37,225 nt of DNA. Origin: JAVKEN01 sp040221415 (GTDB lineage: Bacteria > Pseudomonadota > Alphaproteobacteria > Rickettsiales > JABSSG01). How positions within the stretch are numbered: position 1 is the first letter of the stretch; each line of letters opens with the position of its first letter. Where the stretch lies: the NCBI GenBank assembly GCA_040221415.1, contig JAVKEN010000011.1:1-37225 (forward strand), given 5' to 3'. Shown in pieces: positions 7,931 to 14,736 of the stretch. The position numbers and the translations under genes were made by a program. The notes under the pieces were generated by a model. That model had not been told where the DNA came from, searched no databases, and saw only the letters and a list, made by a program, of their open reading frames with translations.

Positions 7931-7958
7931 TGGACTCCGGATCAAGTCCGGAGTGACG
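7931..7958 (+). repeat. Isolated REP-like palindromic unit
   Basis: TGGACTCCGGATCAAGTCCG and GAGTGACG form the same hairpin type as the 2909-3465 cluster. The left flank GTTGGGTATGGA is shared with the unit at 3191. A partial arm (CCGGAGTGAC) recurs at 7971-7980. Together with the promoter-side sequence this accounts for the gene-free stretch 7778-8091, where I see nothing else. Confidence 0.85.
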
Positions 7959-8091
7959 TCTATGGTGTATCCGGAGTGACACCGGGGGAAACGAACACCA
8001 GGACACATAGGAGTCTCACCCAAAAAACCTTGCCAAGCATAAATCACCGTTGTACATATTTACCAACTTGATTACCAAATAATGAGGGAAA

Positions 8092-8790
8092 ATGGAAATC
8101 TGCAAAAATACAAAAGAAGCGCTCGCTGGCCTGCTTCACGATGACATGACCATTATGGCTGGCGGATTTGGTCTTTGCGGCATCCCCGAAAATTTAATCA
8201 ATGAAATTAAAGACTCTGGCGTTAAGGGCCTGACGATTATCAGCAATAATTGCGGCGTCGATGATAAAGGACTTGGCATCTTACTTAAAAATAAGCAAAT
8301 CAAAAAAATGATTTCCTCTTACGTTGGTGAAAATAAAACTTTCGAACAACAAGTTATGTCCGGCGAGTTAGAGCTTGAGCTTAACCCTCAGGGAACTTTG
8401 GCTGAACGCGTCCGTGCTGGAGGGGCTGGTATTCCAGCTTTTTACACCAAAACCGGTTATGGCACTGTGGTTGCAGAGGGCAAAGAAACGCGCGAATTTA
8501 ATGGCGAGCATTATGTGATGGAACGCAGCCTATTTGCTGATCTTGCAATCGTTAAGGGGTATAAGGCAGATGAGGCTGGTAACGTGATTTATCGTAAAAC
8601 CGCTAGAAACTTTAACCCTATTATGGCTACGGCCGCAAAAAAAACCGTTATCGAGGTTGAACAGATTGTTGAGGTTGGTGACCTTGACCCTGAACAAATT
8701 GTTACTCCGGCTATTTATGTGGATCGCTTGATGCAAGGAAAATCATATGTTAAGTCTATAGAAAGACTAACTTTGCGAGATGCAGGCTAA
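8092..8790 (+). CDS. scoA: Succinyl-CoA:3-ketoacid CoA-transferase, subunit A
   Basis: Alpha subunit of the two-subunit 3-oxoacid CoA-transferase, which moves CoA from succinyl-CoA to acetoacetate and so feeds ketone bodies or PHB breakdown products into acetyl-CoA. The family signature MAGGFGLCGIPENLI lies near residues 22-36, followed by ISNNCGVDDKGLGILL and the glycine-rich GGAGIPAFYTKTGYGT. 232 residues is the usual length. GAGGGAAA precedes the ATG. It heads a plus-strand operon with dps, scoB and coaBC; the catalytic glutamate is on the partner subunit encoded two genes downstream. Confidence 0.95.
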   Translation: MEICKNTKEALAGLLHDDMTIMAGGFGLCGIPENLINEIKDSGVKGLTIISNNCGVDDKGLGILLKNKQIKKMISSYVGENKTFEQQVMSGELELELNPQGTLAERVRAGGAGIPAFYTKTGYGTVVAEGKETREFNGEHYVMERSLFADLAIVKGYKADEAGNVIYRKTARNFNPIMATAAKKTVIEVEQIVEVGDLDPEQIVTPAIYVDRLMQGKSYVKSIERLTLRDAG

Positions 8791-8810
8791 TTAATTAAAG
8801 AGGTAGACTT

Positions 8811-9284
8811 ATGTCACAAAATCTAGGAATTAAACAAGACGATATCAAAAAAATCTCAGAAAAACTTAGCAAAGTCTTAGCGAATGAGTATTTCTTATAC
8901 TTAAAAACTCTTAATGTGCATTGGAACGTTACTGGTAGCAATTTCTTTGGCTTTCATAAGCTTCTTGATGAACAATATAATTGGCTAAAAGATGTGATCG
9001 ACGAAGTTGCGGAAAGAATCCGTACACTTGGGGTTTTGGCTCCGGCGAATTACAAAAAATATTCACAAGATAGCATTATTAACGAAGGTGATAACAAAGA
9101 TGATTTCGAAGGTATGCTTGAAGATTTATGTCATGGACATGAAAAAATGATCAGTTTGCTACGTGAAGCAATCGAAGAGATGGACGGCACCAGAGATTTT
9201 GGCTCGGAAGATATGCTGATCAAGCTTCTTAGCGAACATGAAAAAAACCTTTGGATGCTTAACGCTCATTTTGAGAGAAAATAA
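8811..9284 (+). CDS. dps: Dps family DNA-binding ferritin-like protein
   Basis: Forms a dodecameric shell that oxidises and stores iron using hydrogen peroxide and can protect DNA during starvation or oxidative stress. The ferroxidase ligands are all visible and spaced as in E. coli Dps: H37 in NVHWNV, H49 and D53 in FHKLLD, D64 and E68 in DEVAER. The 157 residues form the typical four-helix bundle; the short N-terminal tail (MSQNLGIKQDDIKK) has a few lysines that could touch DNA. AGAGGT precedes the ATG. It lies 20 bases after scoA and its stop abuts the scoB start, so it is co-transcribed with, and sits between, the two CoA-transferase subunits. Confidence 0.95.
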   Translation: MSQNLGIKQDDIKKISEKLSKVLANEYFLYLKTLNVHWNVTGSNFFGFHKLLDEQYNWLKDVIDEVAERIRTLGVLAPANYKKYSQDSIINEGDNKDDFEGMLEDLCHGHEKMISLLREAIEEMDGTRDFGSEDMLIKLLSEHEKNLWMLNAHFERK

Positions 9285-9914
9285 ATGTGGGACAGACAGG
9301 CGATTTGTAAATTCGCAGCAGCGGAAGAATTAAAAGATGGAATGTTCGTCAATCTTGGTATTGGCTTACCAACCGAGGTAGCGAACTTCAAACCTTCTAA
9401 TATCAAAGTAACGCTGCATAGCGAAAACGGCATGCTTGGCATGGGCCCCTTCCCTTTCAAAGGCGAAGAAGATGCTGATTTGATTAATGCTGGAAAGCAG
9501 ACAATCACTGAACTGCCAGAATCTAGTTATTTCAACAGCGCTGAATCATTTGCGATGATCCGCGGTGGCCATATTGATTTGACCATTCTTGGCGCATTAC
9601 AAGTTTCAGAAAATGCCGACCTTGCTAATTGGACCATCCCTGGAAAAATGATGAAAGGCATGGGCGGCGCGATGGATTTAGTTGCTGGCGCTAAGCGCGT
9701 AGTCGTCCTGATGGATCACAATGCCAAAGATGGCAGCGCAAAATTAGTTAAAGAATGCGTTTTTCCATTAACCGGCAAAGCCGTGGTTCACAGGGTAATA
9801 ACCAATTTAGGTGTTTTTGACTTCACTGAAGGCGGCTTAAAAATCAGCAAACTCGCTGATGGCGTCAGCAAAGACGAAGTTGTGGCTAAGACAGAGGCGC
9901 GGGTTTTAGATTGA
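9285..9914 (+). CDS. scoB: Succinyl-CoA:3-ketoacid CoA-transferase, subunit B
   Basis: Beta subunit carrying the catalytic glutamate that forms the glutamyl-CoA intermediate, E47 in LHSENGMLGMGP. NLGIGLPTEVANF (CoA-binding side) and TILGALQVSENADLANWTIPGK are family signatures. 209 residues is the normal size. The ATG directly follows the dps stop with no gap, so translation is likely coupled to dps. Subunit A is encoded upstream of dps. Confidence 0.95.
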   Translation: MWDRQAICKFAAAEELKDGMFVNLGIGLPTEVANFKPSNIKVTLHSENGMLGMGPFPFKGEEDADLINAGKQTITELPESSYFNSAESFAMIRGGHIDLTILGALQVSENADLANWTIPGKMMKGMGGAMDLVAGAKRVVVLMDHNAKDGSAKLVKECVFPLTGKAVVHRVITNLGVFDFTEGGLKISKLADGVSKDEVVAKTEARVLD

Positions 9915-9945
9915 ATTAATTCTTTCTGAGCTGTATTAAAGCTGT

Positions 9946-11130
9946 ATGTCTAAGAGAATTATTTTTGGAATAACCGGCAGTATTGCTGCATCAAAATCTT
10001 TAAAAATAGCACAGCTTCTTAAAAAAAGTGAGTTTGATATAAAAATTATTTTATCAAAGTCAGCTCCAAATTTTATAGATGTTGCAGATCTCAAAAAACA
10101 CTTCCCAGGTAATGTATTTGAGTACGATTCTGAAAGCAAAAATAACCAAGAAAATATTCTGCATATAGAATTAGCAAAATTTGCCGATTATATTTTAATA
10201 GCGCCAGCATCGGCTAACATGATAGCAAAGCTTACCTATGGTCTTGCTGATTGTCTATTATCCTCCGTATGTTTGGCAAGTTCTGCTTCCATTACCATTG
10301 CACCAGCTATGAACAGACAAATGTGGAACAATAAAATTGTGCAACATAACATTGCATTTCTATCAAACAAAGATTTCAAAATCATTGACCCAGCCGTTGG
10401 TCAACAAGCATGTGGCGATTTTGGCAAAGGTCGTATGCAGGAACCAGAAGATATAGTTGAAATTATGAATGATTTGTCAGCAGAAAGAACTCTGATAGGC
10501 AAAAAAATTGTTATAACATCTGGACCAACTATTGAAAAAATTGACCCTGTTAGATTCATCAGTAATTTTAGCTCTGGGAAAATGGGTGCTGCGCTAACGC
10601 AAGCTTCTTTGAATAAAGGAGCAAATGTTATACTGATTGCAAATTCAAACTATGAAATTTATGACAGCAACCTTGAATTCATTAAAGTATCTTCAACTGA
10701 AGAAATGCATCAGGCAGCCATAAGCGCGTGCAAACAAGCAGATATTTTTATCGGAGCTGCAGCGGTTTGTGACTATAGGCCAGATAAGTATTCTAAAAAT
10801 AAAATTAAAAAAGATTCGGAAAAAATTAATCTAAGACTCAAAAAAAATCCTGACATTATTTCTGATGTAAAAAGAATTTTTCCAAACATATTCTGTGCTG
10901 GATTTGCTGGTGAAACCGACAATCTAGAAGATAATGCTATTAAAAAGCTAAAAAGAAAGAACTTAGATTTGATAGCGTTAAATGATGTTTCTGATGGAAC
11001 AGTTTTTGGAAGCGATCAGAACGCACTAACTATTTTCACAAAAAATGGTGATGTTGTAAAAGTTCCAAAATCAAAGAAAACTGAATGTGCCGCAAAATTT
11101 CTGAGCGTTATATCTAAGTTACAATGCTAG
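9946..11130 (+). CDS. coaBC: Bifunctional phosphopantothenoylcysteine decarboxylase / phosphopantothenate-cysteine ligase
   Basis: Catalyses two consecutive steps of coenzyme A synthesis. The N-terminal CoaC flavoprotein domain (about 1-175) shows GITGSIAASKSL, the active-site H73 (ENILHIELAKFADY), N123 in APAMNRQMW and C156 in QQACGDFGKGRM, each two positions from the E. coli numbering. The C-terminal CoaB domain begins at about 185 with ITSGPTIEKIDPVRFISN and holds the KIKKDSEKINLRLKKNPDII segment for CTP and cysteine ligation. 394 residues is normal. It lies 31 bases after scoB, probably as the last gene of that operon; a CoA-making enzyme beside a CoA-transferase is functionally plausible, though no ribosome site is obvious. 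Confidence 0.95.
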   Translation: MSKRIIFGITGSIAASKSLKIAQLLKKSEFDIKIILSKSAPNFIDVADLKKHFPGNVFEYDSESKNNQENILHIELAKFADYILIAPASANMIAKLTYGLADCLLSSVCLASSASITIAPAMNRQMWNNKIVQHNIAFLSNKDFKIIDPAVGQQACGDFGKGRMQEPEDIVEIMNDLSAERTLIGKKIVITSGPTIEKIDPVRFISNFSSGKMGAALTQASLNKGANVILIANSNYEIYDSNLEFIKVSSTEEMHQAAISACKQADIFIGAAAVCDYRPDKYSKNKIKKDSEKINLRLKKNPDIISDVKRIFPNIFCAGFAGETDNLEDNAIKKLKRKNLDLIALNDVSDGTVFGSDQNALTIFTKNGDVVKVPKSKKTECAAKFLSVISKLQC

Positions 11131-11267
11131 GATTTTAGACGTAATTATTATATCTTATGTTTTTACAATATCATACCAAATGCGATAGGTTAATACCTCC
11201 CCCTGCTGAAGTTTTTAGGGATTCTTAGTCGACCTATGAATGACAATGTTAGAATGGGCAAGGCAAG

Positions 11268-11286
11268 CATCGCTTTGAATGCGATG
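11268..11286 (-). other. Stem-loop downstream of tRNA-Met
   Basis: CATCGC (11268-11273) pairs with GCGATG (11281-11286) across a seven-base loop, 27 bases beyond the tRNA 3' end on the minus strand. No T-run follows, so it is not a classical terminator; it may stabilise or trim the tRNA transcript. The rest of 11131-11312 shows nothing I can interpret. Confidence 0.3.
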
Positions 11287-11312
11287 TACATTATAATTTA
11301 ATATGGAAAAAA

Positions 11313-11389
11313 TGGTAGCGAGGGAGGGACTCGAACCCCCGACACGCGGATTATGATTCCGCTGCTCTAACCAGCTGAGCTACCCCGCC
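11313..11389 (-). tRNA. tRNA-Met(CAT), elongator
   Basis: 77 nt including an encoded CCA. The minus strand begins GGCGGGGTAGCTCAGCTGG. The anticodon stem GCGGA/TCCGC encloses ATCATAA, giving anticodon CAT; the T-loop is GTTCGAGTC. The first acceptor pair is G-T and a second G-T lies in the stem. The body resembles alphaproteobacterial elongator methionine tRNAs rather than initiator (no run of three G-C pairs in the anticodon stem) or tRNA-Ile2. Confidence 0.93.
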
Positions 11390-11404
11390 AAAAGGATTTA
11401 CAGA

Positions 11405-11433
11405 GTTATAATTGCCCAAGGTTTTTTTGTCAA
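11405..11433 (-). promoter_or_regulatory. Near-consensus promoter of tRNA-Met
   Basis: On the minus strand TTGACA (11433-11428) and TATAAC (11410-11405) are separated by exactly 17 bases, placing the start a few bases before the tRNA. This is the best promoter in the window and shows that standard sigma-70 sequences work here. Confidence 0.8.
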
Positions 11434-11442
11434 TTGATTATA

Positions 11443-11470
11443 ACGACAACTCTATTGAAACTGTTATAAT
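11443..11470 (+). promoter_or_regulatory. Putative promoter of the 11494 gene
   Basis: ACGACA (11443-11448) and a perfect TATAAT (11465-11470) are 16 bases apart, 23 bases before the ATG at 11494. The -35 half is weak. Confidence 0.45.
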
Positions 11471-11493
11471 ATAAATAAAAAATATGAGACATT

Positions 11494-12480
11494 ATGCTTG
11501 GCAGAGTATCTAAAGTAGCTAAAAGAGCTCCGGCTTTGTGTGAGGCATTAGAAGGAAAACTTCCAGGCTTTGTGCGCACTCATGTTGTGAATCCAGCTCG
11601 AGAAGCTAGAGCTGAAACCGTTAGAAAATTACATACATCATTTGAAGAAGGAGTTGCACGGCATATGGAAGAGGTAGCTTTTGGAAGAGCTAAAACTGAA
11701 GATGCAACATTCTCTGGGATTGGAAAAGCAGCTGTAGACCTTGCTGTTGAAAGTTCTAGAAATTATGTAACATCACTCGTCTCAAATGCTGGAAAAGTTG
11801 CTTTAGCAGGAAGCGCAATAGGTTTAGCTATCTCAATGGCAGAAGAAAATTTAGAAGAGCCCTATAAAGATATGCTTAAACATCTAGCTGATCCCGAAAC
11901 AGCAGTAACAGGAACAATAGGTGTAACTGCAGCTTCTCTTGTTTCTCATGCAACTTCTCTAGCAAGCAAAGGAAAATTGGCATCTAAGAAAAAAGAAGCA
12001 GGGATCCCAACCACTGAAACAACAATAGGAAAAGAATCACTTGAAAGAATTGCAAATCATACTGCCGCCTCTGAACAAACTATTACAAGAATGGCTGCTT
12101 TGACTACAGGCGTTCTTCCTGAAGTAACTCAAAAAACTCATGAGCTAAAATCAAGTAGAGAATATAGTGCTTTAGAAGGAGCTGCAACCTCAGCGCATGA
12201 TAAAATGACAGCCAAAATGGTAGCTAAATCTTTGTTAGGAAAAACAGTCGATAAAGTAAGTGGAAAACTTAAGTTGTATACGTTAGATAACCCTGTTTTT
12301 AAGGAGGCTTACCGAACTGGCTTCGCAGCAGGACAAGCCGCTCATAGATTTACAAAAAGCCCAAGCAAAACTGTAGATCAAATAAGCTCGACTTTGTTTG
12401 ATAAAGTTTCCAAAATAGGTACTCAGCCATCAGCAACACCAAAATCCATAGCGGCAAAAGAAGGATTAGAGAGATCATGA
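11494..12480 (+). CDS. Hypothetical alanine-rich helical protein
   Basis: 328 residues, not recognised. It is Ala/Ser/Thr/Lys-rich and predicted mainly helical. Mildly hydrophobic stretches (VALAGSAIGLAISMAEENL near 111-129 and TGTIGVTAASLVSHATSLASK near 146-166) could be buried or amphipathic helices but are weak for transmembrane segments. There is no signal peptide; the N-terminus LGRVSKVAKRAPALCEALEG is basic. Its composition recalls the 1415-residue protein at 3530-7777, but I see no clear sequence match. It overlaps the next gene by ATGA, so both form an operon. With the tRNA on one side and a caspase-like gene on the other it looks like accessory cargo. Confidence 0.75.
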   Translation: MLGRVSKVAKRAPALCEALEGKLPGFVRTHVVNPAREARAETVRKLHTSFEEGVARHMEEVAFGRAKTEDATFSGIGKAAVDLAVESSRNYVTSLVSNAGKVALAGSAIGLAISMAEENLEEPYKDMLKHLADPETAVTGTIGVTAASLVSHATSLASKGKLASKKKEAGIPTTETTIGKESLERIANHTAASEQTITRMAALTTGVLPEVTQKTHELKSSREYSALEGAATSAHDKMTAKMVAKSLLGKTVDKVSGKLKLYTLDNPVFKEAYRTGFAAGQAAHRFTKSPSKTVDQISSTLFDKVSKIGTQPSATPKSIAAKEGLERS

Positions 12481-12824
12481 ATAACAAACAAAACAAAACT
12501 GAAGATGAGAAAACTATCGAGAAATTGTTTTATACATACATGATGATCATGTCTAATGAGAATTCTTTTGGCATGAATATCGCTTGCTCTACTCTCAGAG
12601 CTGTTAGCGAAGAGGAATTTAATCAAGTAATTTCAGCATTTAGAGACGAAAAGGATTTAGAAAAAACTGTTAAATCTATTTTATTAGCTTTAAGAGAACT
12701 TAACAAAAACACTGACAATGAAGCGACAACACTTGCTATTATTACATCTGTAAAACGTAAACTTTTAAATCTACAGGCTGATGTTGCTGACTTTGAAGCT
12801 AAAGCAGATTATAACACAAAGTAA
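12477..12824 (+). CDS. Hypothetical small helical protein coupled to the 11494 gene
   Basis: 115 residues. The ATG overlaps the upstream TGA (ATGA), indicating translational coupling. It is charged and almost entirely helical, with a methionine-rich segment (YTYMMIMSNENSFGMNIA) near residues 19-37 and possible coiled-coil character in LILALRELNK- and KRKLLNLQADVADFEAK-like stretches. No family is recognised. The two-gene layout, a larger protein followed by a small helical one, could be an effector with its chaperone or two subunits, but that is a guess. It ends five bases before the convergent caspase-like gene. Confidence 0.7.
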   Translation: MNNKQNKTEDEKTIEKLFYTYMMIMSNENSFGMNIACSTLRAVSEEEFNQVISAFRDEKDLEKTVKSILLALRELNKNTDNEATTLAIITSVKRKLLNLQADVADFEAKADYNTK

Positions 12825-12829
12825 ATATA

Positions 12830-13915
12830 TTACATTTCTACAAGGAACAGATCTTCTCCTACTAAAGCTATTTCGCTGTAATAATTAATATATTCTTGCG
12901 GGGAGAAAAAACAATTATCATTTTGTACGTAACCACTACTATATTCTTTATTACTTAAACCAGTTTCCAACAAAATAGTCTCCGTGATCCACGACAACGC
13001 ACCATGATTTGTATAGCAATTAGAAATAGATTTACTCTCAAAATCAAAATTCTGATCACTGTTAATATTAGAGAAAGAATCATTTTTGCCCTCAAAAAAA
13101 CTACAAGTATTTGCAAAATAACATTCATAGTCAGATGAATCAAACATGTTAAAATGTCTATTTATAAAAATATCAATAAGATCTGCCCAGTTGACAACTT
13201 GATTCTCCTCTTCACCTACAATTGTCTTTATAGGATTATAATTGTACACACTATTACTTTCTATTTCTGCCAGATATTCCATTTCCATAGAAAGCAACTG
13301 ATTAAATTCAATAGGAAAATTTATAAATAACATGTGGACACAAGCTTGCAGCAGTGCTTCTGGGTGCGTAACATATCCATTACTCTCGGTATATAAAGCG
13401 CTGCCGACAGGCATATATGAGGCAATATCTTCAGAAATTTGATTGCCCTGACATGATGCAAACCATAATGATTTCAATTTACTTCCAATTGGCGAAGTCA
13501 AAGCCTCAACATATTCAGTGGTTTTAATGCAAGATCCCAAAAACAAGTAACCATAAGCATAATCGACTATACTATCTCCTTCTGCAGAGTTGTAATCCAT
13601 CTCATGCGCAGTCCATGGCAACATATGAAATCCGTGCATTGCACTAACAATTGAGACGCTATCATTTTCTTTTGCAAAATTTGCAAGAAGATCCTTTAAC
13701 TCTTCTAGGGTAATCAACTTGGCAGAAAGATTAATAAATAAAATGTTTTGAGCATTATACTCGCAAAGTGCCTGTTCTATATCAAATGGAGATTTAATCT
13801 TCTTGTAATCACCACTTTCCATTTGTCCAACAATAAAAACTACACCTTCTCTGACAGACGGATTAATTTTCTGAATATTTTTAGTGGGTAAATTTGAATA
13901 TGGATACGAAGTCAC
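12830..13915 (-). CDS. Divergent caspase-like (clan CD) cysteine peptidase, copy 1
   Basis: 361 residues from a GTG at 13915. That start is chosen because GGGAGG lies seven bases upstream (13929-13923), whereas the ATG 45 bases further up (13960) has no ribosome site. A beta-strand plus His-Gly (VSIVSAMHGFH, H94) is followed 60 residues later by a hydrophobic strand and Cys (KSLWFASCQGNQ, C155), then VGSALYTESNG. This is the order of the caspase/legumain-fold dyad. The Cys context, SCQGN, is less canonical than DSCHSG, so the call is moderate. The C-terminal half (about 200-361) is unassigned, acidic and Asn/Ser-rich. No signal peptide. A second, clearer homolog lies at 17009-18070. The protease may act within the cell, on a partner toxin, or on a host protein; nothing here decides. 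Confidence 0.6.
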   Translation of the reverse strand: MTSYPYSNLPTKNIQKINPSVREGVVFIVGQMESGDYKKIKSPFDIEQALCEYNAQNILFINLSAKLITLEELKDLLANFAKENDSVSIVSAMHGFHMLPWTAHEMDYNSAEGDSIVDYAYGYLFLGSCIKTTEYVEALTSPIGSKLKSLWFASCQGNQISEDIASYMPVGSALYTESNGYVTHPEALLQACVHMLFINFPIEFNQLLSMEMEYLAEIESNSVYNYNPIKTIVGEEENQVVNWADLIDIFINRHFNMFDSSDYECYFANTCSFFEGKNDSFSNINSDQNFDFESKSISNCYTNHGALSWITETILLETGLSNKEYSSGYVQNDNCFFSPQEYINYYSEIALVGEDLFLVEM

Positions 13916-13983
13916 TATTTTGCCTCCCTTTTCTGGTTTATTATAACAAATAGTTAACATATATCAATACTTTTTTAATAATC

Positions 13984-14033
13984 AGCAGAGGGTTGGATTG
14001 AATTTTTCCTAATAAAAACCCTTGCTCTCTGCT
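13984..14033 (+). promoter_or_regulatory. Imperfect inverted repeat in the peroxiredoxin upstream region
   Basis: AGCAGAG (13984-13990) pairs with CTCTGCT (14027-14033), and inside it GGGTT (13990-13994) with AACCC (14017-14021). It lies between the divergent caspase-like and peroxiredoxin genes, overlapping a possible promoter (TTGCTC 14022-14027, 17 bases, TATTTT 14045-14050). It could be an operator or an RNA hairpin; no T-run supports a terminator. Confidence 0.35.
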
Positions 14034-14083
14034 AGAAATAGGCGTATTTTCAATTCAACTTAAATCAAATAAAAGAGGTTAAA

Positions 14084-14686
14084 ATGGCTGTTCTAGTTGG
14101 ACATAAAGCTCCAGACTTTACTGCTAAGGCAATTATGCCTGATAACGATATTAACGAAAATTTTAATTTAAAATCTTACCTTAAAGGTGATATTGGGATT
14201 TTATTCTTCTACCCACTAGATTTCACATTCGTATGCCCTTCAGAAATTATTGCATTCAACAATAGGTTAGCTGACTTTGCATCAAGAGGTGCGAAACTAA
14301 TCGGTGTAAGCATTGATTCACATTTTACTCATCTTGCATGGAAAAATACCCCTGTTGAAAAAGGTGGAATTGGAAATATAAAATTCCCACTTGTTGCCGA
14401 TTTAACAAAACAAATTTGTCGTGATTATGACGTTCTTGTCGATGAAGAAGTTGCTTACCGCGGGACATTTATGATTGATAGACATGGCACTGTTCGTCAT
14501 CAGGTAGTAAATGATCTTCCACTAGGTAGAAATGTTGATGAAACAATCAGAATGATTGATGCACTTCTTTTCCACGAACAACATGGTGAAGTTTGTCCAG
14601 CCGGTTGGAATAAAGGTGATGAGGGCATGAAACCTACAGCTGATGGGGTTTCTCACTACCTCACATCTTACGCAGATAAATTATAA
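14084..14686 (+). CDS. Typical 2-Cys peroxiredoxin (AhpC/Prx1 type)
   Basis: Reduces hydrogen peroxide and organic peroxides through a thiol cycle, usually recharged by thioredoxin. The peroxidatic cysteine is C51 in FTFVCPSEI; the resolving cysteine is C171 in HGEVCPAGWNKG. The segment YRGTFMIDRHGTVRHQ is also typical. 200 residues is the normal length for the Prx1 subgroup. AGAGG precedes the ATG, and a strong terminator follows. It is monocistronic or only weakly linked to dprA. With dps and glutathione reductase it is one of three oxidative-stress genes in this window. Confidence 0.95.
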   Translation: MAVLVGHKAPDFTAKAIMPDNDINENFNLKSYLKGDIGILFFYPLDFTFVCPSEIIAFNNRLADFASRGAKLIGVSIDSHFTHLAWKNTPVEKGGIGNIKFPLVADLTKQICRDYDVLVDEEVAYRGTFMIDRHGTVRHQVVNDLPLGRNVDETIRMIDALLFHEQHGEVCPAGWNKGDEGMKPTADGVSHYLTSYADKL

Positions 14687-14696
14687 ATAAATTCAG

Positions 14697-14723
14697 GCCG
14701 CCTCATCGTAGGCGGCTTTTTTT
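14697..14723 (+). terminator. Rho-independent terminator after the peroxiredoxin gene
   Basis: GCCGCC (14697-14702) and GGCGGC (14711-14716) form a GC stem with an eight-base loop, followed by seven T. It ends 13 bases before the dprA start. Confidence 0.92.
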
Positions 14724-14736
14724 ATGAGGGTGGCGT

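Noticed and set aside
7859..8071. 70-residue plus-strand open frame before scoA
   Set aside because: It runs through the isolated palindromic unit at 7931 and has no ribosome site or recognisable protein character.
11313..11389. Reading the CAT-anticodon tRNA as initiator tRNA or tRNA-Ile2
   Set aside because: The anticodon stem GCGGA/TCCGC lacks the initiator G-C triplet and the body matches elongator methionine tRNAs of alphaproteobacteria.
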